DNA of 64,000 nucleotides from Symsagittifera roscoffensis (GCF_963678635.1 NC_087066.1:13500517-13564516); one strand, 5' to 3'; positions 11,778 to 23,560 are shown, counted from the first letter of the stretch. Notes: a model not told the origin generated them from the sequence alone. Numbers and translations are program-made.

Positions 11778-12848
11778 ATAGATATTTAAATTCAAGTAGC
11801 AATTTTCAAATCGTGATGCACTCCTGTTATGAAACATCCCGATTTGAGTGCTTTATTTTTAGTTGTACTAAAAGCTGCCAAGTGGAATAATTTTTCTGTT
11901 ATACCAATTGCCTGGATGACCAAAATTCTCAGCGGACAATTTCTATAAATGGAAAAATATTAGTCATACAAAAACTTTGCATTTTTTCATGTACGAAAAT
12001 GTCATGACTAATTTTTGTTACATCTTCAAATTTTTCCCTTCAATTTTTTTTTTCAAATTTAATATCTTCCTTTAGATGGTGTTCTCATAACTTAAGTGGC
12101 TGACACTTCTATAAATGCGATTTTCACTGAGTTATTACGCTGGCTATTAGTCAAAAGTTCTGATTGTTCCTAATCCCAATGGATCGTACAATACCAGGGT
12201 GTGGATGTTTCCTCTGATGAAAGTTTAGTTTTTTACCTGACAAAATCAGAAAGATCTAGATCCATTATTCTAATCCCAGTTTACATCCAGATCCATATTT
12301 GTATTCTCTTAAAAAACACACTTTAAACGTGCGAGCATCTTCGATTGGTCAAATAAAAGCCACAGTTAGAATTTTACCTTCAGGTCAAAAAGCTATTTGT
12401 ACTCATTTGGCCATTAAAACTATCATTCAGGCTCTTAATTACCTCGTAGTAACATCGTTTTTGTCTAAGCTGTGTTTTTTCAAAGATTTGACTTTAAACA
12501 AAAGCGCTATAAATGAAATTTTCCAGATTTTTTAAGCTCAAAACAAATTTTTCAAAGAAAAGTCCGCGTAAGTCGGCAAAGAAAATTGTAAGGCACACTG
12601 AAAATGGTCTCTATTATGGAACAGCCATTATTTGGCGAATAGCATACCTAATGAAGTTTTCGGTTGCAAAATTGTTCGGATGCAAAATAATTAATCCCAA
12701 AGTTGGATGAAAAATCTCAGCTGGTAGCATTTATACCTTGAGACAAAAAATCAATACACTTCAAAAGTGAGTAAATAGAAAGAGTAGGAGGGAACTTTGG
12801 CTCACGCTTTTTTCTTTGAGTATGTTGTTGAGCTGCAAGGAAATGGTG
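11778..12848. other. MINDY 3' flank and spacer
   Basis: I see no canonical AATAAA close to the stop codon. Short plus-strand frames at 12299-12710 have no recognisable features. No gene supported. Confidence 0.5.
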
Positions 12849-13254
12849 TGACTTAACTTATGGCGATCGACCAAATCGCAGCTAGTTAGAATAAGGGGTC
12901 TTTCTGAATGTTGTTAAGACTTTTCTATTCTTATTCAACAGACAAAGTTTCTTTCACTCGTAAATAAGTTTATTATTTCACATATAGTGGACACACATCA
13001 AATATAGAACATCGGTTCTTGGATGTAGATTGATTGTGATAGTGATAATGATAGTGATTGTGATTGTGATGATTTGGTATATTTTCGCTTGGCTTATATA
13101 CCGTACATTTTCATATATTCAACATTCCATCGGTTGGTTAAACCAATCAGAAAGAGACAACATATATCGTAATGTTTGGTTTTGGTGATGTTTTATCAAC
13201 CGAGCAAACACATAACTTCAAGCTAGCAAGTGTTTCTGATTTCATTTCAGAACA
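12849..13254 (-). repeat. Element A 3' LTR
   Basis: Aligns with 23848-24281. Shared landmarks are the CGCAGCTAGTT block, GACAAAGTTTCTTTCACTCG and CCAATCAGAAAGAGACAACAT. There is a GATTGT/GATAGT microsatellite at 13027-13075 that also sits in the other LTR. On the minus strand the LTR starts TGTTCTGAAAT. Its outer end begins abruptly at TGACTTAA and lacks the first 18 bp of the right copy. Confidence 0.88.
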
Positions 13255-13799
13255 TCCAACCATCTTATAGGGTGATTGTTAAACGGTGATACCAGTTGAT
13301 AGAAAAATTTAAAAGCAATATGTAATGTACAAAACATCAAAATGTTTTAATAGAGTTTGCGTAAAGTTTTTTTGTGTCTGATTTTGACAGTTTGCTCGTA
13401 AAATGACTTGTAGTGTAGTCGGTCGATGAATGGCTGCTTGTAGTGTAGTCACGTCCTATTATTGCGTCTTGTAGAAAATGTGCATGTAGAGCAGAGCAGT
13501 GATTTGTAGAGTTGCGGCGGCGGCCAAATCACAGCTGGGTACTTTTAAGAAATTTAACATCAAGTACATTTTTTCAAATTTGGATTGGCAAATATACTTA
13601 TCGGCAATACTGGACTATAATTTTAGAAGCATACTTTGTAGGGTGGCGGCGGCTAAATCACAGTTGGATATAAACGAATACAAAGTTAAAAAATAAAGGT
13701 ATGGAGGTTAACAGATAATCTTGAAACTAATAGTTTCCTTCCACCTTGGTTTTTAAACTAATAGTTTCCTTCTCCTTTCCACCTTGGAGATCCTTTTTT
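13255..13799. other. Element A 3' non-coding stretch with internal duplications
   Basis: Between the 3' LTR and the last element A frame. The block GGCGGCGGCCAAATCACAGC (13510s) recurs as GGCGGCGGCTAAATCACAGT (13640s), and CTAATAGTTTCCTTC occurs twice near 13730-13770. The first block resembles the LTR string GACCAAATCGCAGCTAG, suggesting local duplication of LTR-end sequence. Confidence 0.6.
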
Positions 13800-14541
13800 T
13801 TACCGGAGAACTGTTATGGTTTTGTGCATTTGGTTGATACGACTTAAGTCGTTTATATAATTCTTTTGCACTTGATCCGTGTAGGAGTCTGTCACTAGAG
13901 ACCACACTCTACGTCCATCCTCGAAGCATTCTTTAGTGAATACACAGTGGCAAGCAAAAGCCGGTTGAATCAACAAATCACCCGGCTCAGCAACATGATA
14001 GTAACTATTTGTCAACATCGACAACAATTTTGGCGGCAACTTGGAAGGTGTTGTCGAAGATTGGAGTTCGCATTTGGGTGGTTATAAAGGCTGCTGGAAC
14101 ACAAATGTGTTGATGGGGGAGTTGTGGATTAACCAGACTGTAGGCACCGTTACCGTTTTGGTAAGGGTGATAGGTTTTTATCTTAAATTGGTTAATAAAG
14201 GGAGAGAGCGCATAATTTGAACTGGTATCAAACTTTGGCGGATTTCTGTGGTTGAGGTTTTGTTCCTTTTTGACTTGGATCGCGATTTTTGTTTCAATTT
14301 CTAGAGAATTTGCTGATTGGTGAACTATTATAGTTTCAGATTCTAGCTGTTGCCGAGTTGAAGAAGAAGGGAGAATTTTGAAAGGTCGGATAATAGCTTC
14401 TCTTTTTTGAATGCCATTAGATTGTTTCACTTTTGGGATTGTAAAATTGGTATTCAATTTTGGCTGATTAATCGGGTTGATGATTTTGAATGGTATTTCC
14501 ATAGGGTCATTTAAAGACAGACGGTTTTCGAAATCACGCAA
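13800..14541 (-). pseudogene. Element A 3' accessory frame, unknown
   Basis: Two overlapping minus-strand frames (14541-14005 and 14039-13800) look like one protein of about 250 residues split by a frameshift near 14030. The first part is Asn/Pro/Ile-rich (begins MRDFENRLSLNDPMEIPF). The second holds YYHVAEPGDLLIQPAF and a cysteine cluster CHCVFTKEC. No signal peptide or membrane segment is clear. It lies between the envelope-like gene and the 3' LTR. It could be the envelope tail or a separate accessory protein. I do not recognise it. Confidence 0.5.
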
Positions 14542-14600
14542 GTCTTCTTCAAGTGGAGTCTGAAGAAGATCAGTGGGTGTATCTTAACAAATAAAATAAA

Positions 14601-16540
14601 TTACACCGGTACAGCGGGTCGATTATTGTAATCGACTTGTTGGAGTCTAGGATAAATTTTATCCTGATTTTCATTTACAGAATCCTCTTGTTGAGGTGCC
14701 TGAGGCCTATGATCATGCCCAATATTTTGATCGTTTTCATTTTGAGCGAATTTTGAAGTCACTATGGAAGTGAAAAGTATATTGTAAGAGGCGGCTAACA
14801 TAATTTTTCCGAAATGAAGAGTTCGGCCGGCTAGTTTGTGTATGTGAAAACTTAAATTACAAATACAAGAGCGTCGAGTATAAACTTGATGAAAAGGAAA
14901 GAGGCGAATATTATTACGCATCATTCTAAATAGTACTGTATTGTACCAAAGATACGAGGGTACTCGTTCTTCCAAAAATCAGGCGAGATAAGATAGTCTC
15001 AGTATATGTTTTGCGTAGATCCGTATTGACTTCTCGCATTAAGAAAAGTTTATGATACTTTTTGTAAAATACCCTTCATTTCAGAGTGATCAGTAATCAT
15101 GCTCCAAAGTTTTTGCTTTTGTGCATAAGTGTAAATAGAAGCATCATGGCTAGATGGAAGAGAGTGTTTTACTTGCCGTTTAATTTCTTTCGGCTTAAAA
15201 ATATGCAGACCTTTTACTCTACTAATAGAGGGTGTGAGTTCGATCCAAGAATTATCGTTATCAAGATCTAGATGATAAAGATTTAAATGCTTATCGGAGC
15301 AGTCTTGTTGATCTGCCGATTTAAAAGTTTGTAAAGTGATCGGATCGACGAAATGAGTTTTTTCGCGATACATAATTGGTGTCCGATTATAACATGCATC
15401 CTTTAATTGTAATGGAGAAGAATTTTGGACAGTGGTAGAGCCAGGCAACATTGCCATTGGTCTCTAAAAACTTAGACCTTTTCCGGGTCAAAATATAGCC
15501 GGCTAATCGCGAGCTTTCGATAGAGAGCATTAAAGTGTTGAGAATCTTGGAGCGTTTTAACTCACATTGATTCGTTAAAAGTGCCCATTCGGCAGTTCGA
15601 AGCATGTAAAAGCTTCGAAAAAACAATATAATCTAGTTTTGATCCTAGATGAGCCTCGTTGTCTATTTGTCCCGGTGCAAAGGGATAATTTTCATTTTTA
15701 GTGTATTTCACATAAGTCAAATTTGGTTCTGAATGAATAATTTCTGTAATAGCACTCGTGTTTATTTGTAAACTGGTATCCATATTGAAACCGTTCTGGT
15801 ATGCTATGAACAATGATTCGTATTGAGTCGGGTAGACTATTTTTGGGTGTCCACATAAAGGTTGTAGTTTATTTAGGATTTTTAGCATAAATTGTTGAGT
15901 GTCTCTACCTCGCGTATGGTGGTTGGATATTTTAGTAAAAGTATCTTTTACAATATAATAATTCTCTTCATTTCGAATCATTTTTGCTTCGACTTTTTTG
16001 AGAACCGAAAAATTGCAGTTTTGGGGCTCGTCCCAAGTATATGCAAAAGGGTCGAGTGATGTTGTGTCGCATCCATTTTCATAGACAGGACAAGGCAATG
16101 GAATATTATGCCAGTTAATAACAGTGCCATTTTTTGAATTGACAGTTAAGGAAATATTTTCCATGTACGATTCGAAAGTATCCAAATGGATCCAAGAGCG
16201 ATCGCTGCATTCGTTGTGGTTTTCGCCATCAACTTTGCCTCTATTTGTATTTCTGAGTTTTTTCGTCAAAGCGAAAAGGAATTTGTTTCGAGTATCCTAA
16301 GTTAACATATCCCCGTTCGGCGGCGTGCTCATAATTATCAGGGGAATTAGGTATATCAGTCGTGATTATATTTTTGCGAGCGTCTATTCCGCTTGAATCG
16401 AAAGAGTCACAAAACCATCGGATAGATTAGTGTTTTATATGACACATTGTCGCATTAATTTTTGTACTATAATGCCGTTGGTAAAGAGTAACCTCGGTTG
16501 TTGTAGTTTCGATATTTTCAGGTTGAATTATGCAGGGAGC
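14601..16540 (-). pseudogene. Element A envelope-like glycoprotein gene, broken
   Basis: Consecutive minus-strand fragments form a surface-glycoprotein-like product. An N-terminal part (about 16540-15562) has many cysteines and N-glycosylation sequons. A middle part (15626-15387) has the motif LLTNQCELKRSKILN. Cysteine-bearing fragments down to 15050 follow. A hydrophobic stretch at about 14850-14930, in a third frame (core IIFASFLFIKFILDALVFVI), suits a membrane anchor and precedes a polar tail at 14601-14800. Position between integrase and 3' LTR fits env of retrovirus-like gypsy elements. At least three frameshifts and several stops break it. The assignment rests on position, sequons, the anchor and resemblance to invertebrate gypsy-type Env proteins, and is not certain. 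Confidence 0.65.
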
Positions 16541-16699
16541 TACTTTATTAGCGAGAACATTTTATTCGATGTCATTAGTTGACAATCAAAATGCGCAATT
16601 TATATAACTTTTGCTGCATTAGCGTAGAGATTGTCCTCTGGATTAAAGGCGCACATTTGTTGGGGGAAATTTTAAAAGAGTGTATAAAGCTAACCAAAA

Positions 16700-17085
16700 T
16701 TTTTTTTATTTTTGGACGGTGGCGGAAAATAGAAATTTTACTTACTTTCAGCAAATCAGCGATTATTTGGTCCGTTGAATGATCAAAGTCAATAATTTCA
16801 CCTTCTTCGAGATCGGTGATTTTTAGACATTATTTTTAAAAATTATTGATTTTTTGCAGTCTTAATCGGCAGAGGAAGGTTTTGGAGGTTTGAGAGGTTT
16901 TCGAAAGAATGATTCTGGGCTTATTTTTGCTGGCTTATATGGATCAGATTTTGATAAAATTTATTTGTTTAAGACAGGTTTTAGCAAAGCCAGCTGTTCA
17001 GTTGTAATTGATATACTATACTGTGCCGTATTTGGTTTTACTGGCAAATGTCTACGGGCAATGGGAGGGGATTTATTTGCAATTT
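16700..17085 (-). other. Element A Pro/Lys-rich coding-like stretch ahead of env
   Basis: Minus strand, 17065 down to about 16860, encodes a Pro/Ser/Lys-rich stretch (SPPIARRHLPVKPN, later KPLKPPKPSS) with one internal stop. It is followed by an acidic patch DLEEGEIIDFDHSTD and a GTAAGT donor-like site near 16746. It may be the 5' exon of the envelope message or a separate small protein. Confidence 0.35.
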
Positions 17086-17196
17086 AAGACGGTAGTGATA
17101 TGCGTTTTTGCTTATTTTTTAATCATATGTTCTCACCATTTGGTCAGAGATAAGAGCTTTCTTCTTGAACTTATTAACTTCTAATTAATTGAAATT

Positions 17197-17878
17197 ATGG
17201 CTACAAAAAATGGTTAAGATAACTGGCTCGAGTATCCAGAAAAATTTGAGCTTCTGAAAATTATTCCGCGTTGGAATATAAGTGATGAGAGAAAGGAGGA
17301 GAGAAGAAAAATTTATGAATTTATGTATAACTCAGATCTCTTTATTTGACGGGTCGAGCATTTTTTATTCACGAACGACCATTATTTGTTCGAAATTCCG
17401 CTTTTGCGGGAAGACGAATGGTGGTAAGCCCAAATAATAAAATATAATTTGGATAGAAAGGCTGATATCATGTTTAATTGTTGGGAGGAAATTGATCAAC
17501 TGTCTAGCGATTCGATAGAGTTGATCGGTTTGCTCCTTGGTGAGGATGTGAGTATATTTTTGATCATTTGATTACAGTTTCAATACTACAGTTATATTTT
17601 GACATAAATCTTTTTGTTTCGTTTAGAAACTAATATTTTTACTGTTATTTAAGTTCTATAAAAGCATGTTCATGGAAAACGGACGAGAGAAACTAGATAT
17701 GCTTAAAAGAATTACAATGGCTTGGTGACAACCCGAGCCGGTTTTGCAGATAGTAGCCAAAAGCAAGCAATTAAAACAAAGAAGTGACAAAATGACTCTA
17801 GAAATTTTGTGTGCTAATAAAATTATACATGAAATATCAAATAATTTTGAGTCGAAGTTGCCTTGGGGCGAAATTTAA
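17197..17878 (+). pseudogene. Antisense two-exon gene inside element A, unknown product
   Basis: This is coding-like sequence on the strand opposite to gag-pol-env, in a gap where the sense strand is not coding. Exon 1 is 17197-17547 (ATG at 17197). Its donor GTGAGT lies at 17548. The acceptor ttgtttcgtttag precedes exon 2, 17627-17878. Both exons are in phase, giving 200 codons interrupted by four stops (17215, 17347, 17425, 17726). All four are TAA or TGA, as expected from C-to-T decay of CAA or CGA. Between stops the frame is charged and ordinary in composition, for example YPEKFELLKIIPRWN and later NNFESKLPWGEI at the end. It finishes 47 bp from the end of the pol frame, tail to tail. No family recognised. 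It could be an antisense viral-type accessory gene or a captured host gene. Confidence 0.5.
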
Positions 17879-17924
17879 AGAAGAATAAGTTTATTTTTCT
17901 AATATCCATTTGTCTTTTTACTTT

Positions 17925-19640
17925 TTTCCAAATCTGGGTATAAGACTAGATGGAATTGGACTGGGACGTTTAGTTCTTTTTGCCCTTTCCGAGCTCACTT
18001 TAGGAATAGGCGTATAGAAACTATGTTCGTAGTAGTTTTCTGAATTATTTGGGGATTGAGCATAATTTGAAAATCCTTCTGCAGTATTAGAAAGCTGAGA
18101 AACATTTCGGGTTGGTGAAAATGAAACTGTGTTCTAATGTTGCGGTGGCTATGCGAGCTACTTGGGCTATTGAGTTTACTTAGTTCAATTCATATACGTT
18201 TTGGGTATGGCGTAGAACTAGTAATAGGCTGTATATCGGGGTTAAATGATGTTGATTCGAATAAAGTCCTTAAGTTCATAGTATCCTGTCCGGGATCAGA
18301 ACTTTGTTTTGGCGACTTAATTTGTTCAGATTTTCTGATTGTAGAATCGTGGTTTGACATATGTTGATATCCACCAGATATCACCGGCCAATAGGATTAA
18401 TTTGCAAATTCAGTCTTTTTGGGCTGATTAAAATCGTCGATTTGTTGATTTGTTAGATGATTTTAAAAACCATCGGACATTGATCAGTTGACTATTCAGT
18501 AACCAATTTTGGTATTGTATTTTCTTTTGGGAAATAATCAACAATATGATTGCGGTGTACCATTTTTTTTCTCTGATGTTGCATCCTTTTCTATTTTGTA
18601 ATTGACATATGTTGCTTGTTCAATTACAGTATATGGGCAAGGTCTTAAAATTAGCAATTTTTGGGACTTTAAAAGCGGCTTAGATCTATTTTCAAGCAAT
18701 ACTTTACTGCCAATTTTGATTGGTTTACCCAGCTTATGTTGATTTCGGAAATAATGCGCTTGATTAGTGACGCGGCGGCAATGTATATCAGTTTTGCTGT
18801 AAATTGTTTTATAAAGATTCTCTCTTTGTAAATTTTCTGAGGATATTCGGTTTTGGAGTAACTTATCGATTTTTTCATGAACATGAGGTGAAAGGCCGGT
18901 GCAATTTCTGAGATCCTGGTTTTAGGCTTATTGGAATTTGTGGTTTAATGCCAAATACGATTTCGTATGGCGTATAACCAGTACTTGAATTGACGGCGGT
19001 GTTAGGAGCAAAGGCAAATTTGTTTGTTAGTTCTGACCAATTAGAACCAGCATCATTTATAAAATGCCTGGAATATTGGGTTGATTGTTTATTTTGGACC
19101 TCAACTCAGCCGTTTGTCCACGGTGCGTATGTAGTTCTGGGTCTAAGTGTAATACCTAATTCAAATGACCAATGAACGAAATCATTGCTTATAAAAGCAC
19201 TACCATTATCATGAATGATTTGTTGTGGAATGCCAAATGTGATATATTTTTCAAGAAGATTTATTGTTTTCTTTGAATCGGCGTGTTTGCAAGGATATAC
19301 TTGTATGTATCGAGAAAATGCGTCTTCAACAACTAAGCAATAGTTTTTGCCGCTACTCATTGGTCTGAGTGGACCTTTGCGGTCAATATGAATTGTTTTC
19401 ATTGGCGTTGTTTCTAGTTGACCCCATTGCTGTAAGGGATTCTCATTTAAATCTTTTCTTACTGGCTTGTTTTTTTGACAATCAAGCATTTTTACCCATT
19501 TATATAGTTCGGGCCAATAGAAGTATCTTTTAATACTTTCCAATGTTTTTGATTCTCCGTGATGACCACTTAATAGATGACTATGGGCTAGGTAGAAACT
19601 GTTGAGAAATAATCAGTGGCAAACATATTTTTAGGGTTTG
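17925..19640 (-). pseudogene. Element A integrase with Ser/Pro-rich C-terminal tail
   Basis: Integrase inserts the cDNA into host DNA. From 19640 leftward: a zinc-binding His pair (HLLSGHHGES) with a reduced CxxC (LDCQKNK); catalytic residues Asp in TIHIDRKGPL, Asp in IIHDNGSAF, and Glu just after TYAPWTNG, where a TGA now interrupts. A GPY/F-type C-terminal module follows at about 18560-18700 (CPYTVIEQATYVNYKIE). A Ser/Pro/Thr-rich tail continues to about 17925. Frameshifts near 19110 and 18900 and several stops show it is dead. It lies downstream of RNase H, as in Ty3/gypsy pol. Confidence 0.85.
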
Positions 19641-20016
19641 GGAACAAGCATCGTTATATTCATTAATACACAATAATCCATTTTAGTTTTCGATGAATTG
19701 TAGATCAAACTGTCGAAGATAAGCTCTTATAGCTTTATCTCGAGGTCGATCAGGTTTGGTCTCTGGTTTTGTACCTCTTTTGACCCATTTTTTTGACAGA
19801 GTCAATTACTGGATCTTTTAATTGTTCTTGGACAATTGTTTCTACATCAAGAGCAACAGTTTTTGTGAAATCCGTCAATTAAATGATTAAATCTAGTGAA
19901 TCATTTTTTCCTTTTTCTGAGTGCAAGCTAATTGGTTCAATTAATTTAAGTTCTATTTTCAAAATCTTGTTTTGCCTGTTCAAAATCGTCAATTAAACAT
20001 TGTTCGAAGGTTCTAA

Positions 20017-21680
20017 CTACTCTGGGTTATCAAGATCGTCATCCGGAGCGAAAAATTCGTCAGGTATTTCTACGTAAAAATTGTGGGTTGACTTGCTCGC
20101 CAAATTTAAAAAATTCTCTGTTATGTTCTGGATTGCGTTGCAAGATTCTTCATAGTAATCTGGTGCTTCTTCGATGCTGAAATCGCCTTTTTCACTTATA
20201 TCTATAAGTTTTTTTTCCACCTTGCAATTGAGCAGTGATTGGATAGCAATCGTTGTTGTATTTTTGTCTTCTTTGTGAAGCACTGAATAATTAATTTGTT
20301 CTCCGGAGTCTAGAACAAGTTTTATTTCATTTGGAATCGTTTTATGTTCAATTTGATATTTTTTGATATCAGCGATTGGAACATTTCTGCTTAAAAGATC
20401 AGGAAAAGCTAAGTTTGTGCCTGGTGTGTAAATAATTTTTAGATTATGAAACTTGGTCAGCACAACTTGATATTTAAAAAATCGGTGTGAATTTTGTCCT
20501 TTTCTGGACCATAAGAACAAAATTGGTCTATGATCGCATTATAGATATATGGGGAACGGTGAACCTATAATATAGAGTTCATATGTTTAAAAGCGGATAT
20601 AATACCTCAAATTTCACGATGCTGTGGTGACATTTTTTGTTCGGCTTTATCGAAAACTCTGGAGTTTGCGGATACCATTCTCTTTCCATCTGGAAAGTCT
20701 TGGATTAAAATACATTCAGTTCCTATATTCGAAGAGTCGGCGTGAATGTGAAATGGATAATCTGTGTCTGGAATTGCATTAGCAATATCATGGCAAAATC
20801 TGTCTTTCAATTTCTGAAAAACGGCTTCATGACATGGTAATCATTGAAATTTGTTTTCGGTGTTTGCAAGCTCGTATAGACATTTTGCATTTACATGAAA
20901 GTCCCATTAGAGTACTATAAAATCCCATTATTCCGAGAACACCTAGTACTTCGGTTTTAGGTTCGGGTGATTTTAGCTTTTTTATATCATCTATGCGACA
21001 AGCTATTGCAGAAAGACCTTCTTTCGATACTACGTGACCAAGAAACTTCACTTTTCGTAAGAAAAAAGTTTTGTCGGGAGCTGCTTTAAGGTTCGCATTA
21101 CGAAGCAAAGAGTGGTTTTCTCTGATAGTATCAAACATTTCGTTTTTATTTTTACTCTGTAGAAGAGTATCGTCAATATATGTTGTTGCCTTTTTGTTTT
21201 TATAAGCGGACCGAAAGCGTATTTCATTAGCTAGCTTACTAAAGAAATTTGGAAGTGGTTTTAAACCATAAAAACCAGCTTGATAAGTATATTGTCGTCC
21301 TCCGACAATAAAACTAGTAAGTTTTTGAGCTTCTTCGGTGAGAGGCACTTGGTTATAAGCACGTGGTAAATCACTGCTTGTAAAATACGAGCCATTTATT
21401 CGAGTCATTAACACCTGTTATTGAGTTTTGGTACCGAGCATCTAATACAAGTTTTACGTAGTCCTCCTTATGAAACATTATAACAGGTTTTACTAACCAG
21501 GAGTTCATATCATAATTTTCGTTCAACTCTCGTATTATACCAGCTTGTTTAGTTCGTGCAATAACTTGTCCAGTTTGTCTCGTAAATGTGTGGGTATTTT
21601 GCTTGTTCGTTGCTTTTTGAACGTAGCATCTTTTTAAGAGGTATATGGAACTTGTTTTTCCAATATCGTACTTATGATGA
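20017..21680 (-). pseudogene. Element A reverse transcriptase and RNase H
   Basis: Ty3/gypsy polymerase region, read right to left. The RT N-terminal part at about 21400-21580 has LNKAGIIRELNEN and VKLVLDARYQNS. The palm is at 21414-20827 with SSDLPRAYNQVPL, FYGLKPLPNFFSKL and the catalytic box TYIDDTLLQ, then FLGHVVSKEG. RNase H fragments are at 20810-20607 (HADSSNIGTECIL, later SPQHREI) and 20520-20017. The latter begins near the end of RNase H and includes the usual PDLLSRN motif and an acidic linker. Frames are broken by several indels. Confidence 0.9.
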
Positions 21681-21895
21681 GAATATACATCAATGTCATG
21701 TATGATGATTTGGAGTAGATCGACAAATTCGTCGTCCGATAGATCACTTTGTGTAAAATCAAATTCGGAAAGGAATTGAATAGTGCTATCAGTTTTTTGT
21801 TGATTGAATTTATAATGTCAGCCTGATTTAATTGTTTCGTTTACAATAAATTTGATCAACTGATCGTGTTGTTCTTTGTTCGTATATTTTGGAAA

Positions 21896-22444
21896 CTAAT
21901 CTCGAACGAATGGTCTGCAAAGATTCTTTGCATCATCCGAGAAATCGGTGGCTAGTTTGCTTTCGCTATTACAGGCTTGAACTATATCAGAACCGATTTG
22001 TTCAAATGTTTCGAATACACTTTCTCTATCGAATACTTCTAGTGCAGGCATGCTATTTATTTTCCAACCTGGTACATAGACATAAATTGTGATTCCAGCG
22101 AATCTAAACACATCGACGATGATTTTAGAAACTTCTTTCCAATCCATTTTGTCTAGATCACAAGCAATTTTCGGCATTGCAATACAACGAGTTTTATTAG
22201 CAATCGCATGATGTTTCATTTCATCTAGTGCATAGTGAATGCTTTGATAGGTAGGTTTTTCCTTAGTGATCAGATTATAAATTGTCTGTCCGGAAATGGA
22301 ATCTCGATAAACGATGATTTCGTTCACGTTGCTGTTGTAGCTTTAAAAATCTCTCATTTTTGTTTATTGTTGACAGACCGATTCGGCAAAGCCTTGGGTC
22401 ATGGCTCTATCCGCAGAAATGCATTGGGCAATTGGCATGTTTGA
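21896..22444 (-). pseudogene. TARG1/OARD1-like macro domain encoded between protease and RT
   Basis: Macro domains of the TARG1 clade remove ADP-ribose from proteins. The N-terminal segment (22444-22372) reads MPIAQCISADRAMTQGFAES, matching the family's ligand loop (typically a His-Cys-x-Ser start and a Gly-x-Gly-Ile-Ala-like end). After a stop and a short gap, 22327-21896 continues with IYNLITKEKPTYQS, a helix with LDEMKHHAIANK, then AMPKIACDLDKMDWKEVSKI, the family's strand-loop-helix with the conserved Asp. The catalytic Lys of TARG1 appears to be replaced by Tyr in VYRDS, if my alignment by eye is right. It lies between the protease linker and the RT N-terminus, on the same strand. Known TARG1 proteins are about 150 residues, similar to this. 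Confidence 0.8.
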
Positions 22445-22456
22445 TTCAAAATTAGA

Positions 22457-23190
22457 TTATTGTTGAAAATCAAGGTAATTTATACAAGGATCATAGACTC
22501 GGCTTGTACATTCTTGTGTGGTGTTTACGAGTGTGTTTAACATGAAATAACAGTCAAATTCTGAACTTTCGTTCAGAATAGTTGCTGTAAACTCATCGCA
22601 ATTTTGGAATGCATATACTTTTTTTTCTTGTATATCTGTTACTTCATATCCGAGTACGCCTTTATTTACGGTTACTGGGTGTTCTTGTTGATTTTCAATT
22701 AAAATCGGGAGTTTGTTCAGTTTGAACACAAATAGTATTCATGAAAGTTAATCCAGTCTTACTCGTGTCTTTGTGCGGAAGAAATGTAGTCCTTTTTTTA
22801 AAATATGTTTTGGTTGTATGTTTATACAGATGTGATGAGCAGTGTGAGATATATAGGGGATCTTTAAGTCGGATTGTTTCTATTTTAGAAACATTCGGAT
22901 AGTCTCTATCCTTGTTTAATAAGCCATATGAGATGACACCATCTTCGGATTTTAGTTCCACTGCTGGGATATCAAAATAAAGGGCTTTAAGAAACAAATG
23001 ACAGAAGTCGATTCCTAATCGATTAACAGTGCATACGGATTTCAGATCCGTTGTAAGTTTTGACTTTACTTTGGGATTTGAAAAGAGTCAGTTTTTGTCC
23101 AATTTTGTTTAATTCTCGATAAGTTGGATCATTTATGATGCTACAGGTTGATCCTGGATCGACCATAATTTCAATTTCCAGTCCACTATT
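22457..23190 (-). pseudogene. Element A aspartic protease and downstream linker
   Basis: The protease starts at about 23190 with IEIMVDPGSTCSIIND. The active-site triad is DPG rather than the usual DTG or DSG. The frame meets a stop near 23027. It continues in 22997-22695 and 22729-22457, which contain LLNKDRDYPNVSK and then NKGVLGYEVTDIQEKKVYAF, a segment typical of the spacer before RT in gypsy polyproteins. It matures the polyprotein in intact elements. The fragments are frameshifted relative to each other. Confidence 0.72.
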
Positions 23191-23275
23191 TTTTTTGTGT
23201 CTCCGGTGGCGAAATGATACAGATTGAGATAGATTCTTGCTTTTGGATTGCTATCTTCACTCGGCTTCGGAGACT

Positions 23276-23560
23276 TTAATAGTTTAAAGGAAACACATCT
23301 GTCAGTGCGTTACAGTAGTTAGTTTCTTCTTCTACCCAATGGGTATTTTCAACTTGATTTTGGTTCATTTTGAATCCTGGTGACCTTGATCCGATCAGAA
23401 TCACGACTATTTGTTCGGTTATATCCGTTTTGATTATATTGTCGACCTCTAGGATCACTGCTGGATTGCCCATTTTCCTGGTCATAATGCTGTTTTGCAG
23501 TTTTTTCATTGTCCCTGAATGTATTTGTTTTGACTTTACGATTTTTTCAAAATTTGCAGG
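23276..23560 (-). pseudogene. Element A gag C-terminal relic
   Basis: In one minus-strand frame, 23490-23380 encodes a basic Arg/Asn/Ser/Gly-rich run (DPRGRQYNQNGYNRTNSRD) that looks like a nucleic-acid-binding gag end without CCHC knuckles. The neighbouring frame continues HWVEEETNYCNALTD toward the protease. The rest of gag is not recognisable. Between 23575 and 23800 there is only a low-complexity run of TTTTGAAAATTT-like words. Confidence 0.45.

Noticed and set aside
12299-12710. Two short plus-strand frames after MINDY
   Set aside because: Short, no motif, no splice partner.
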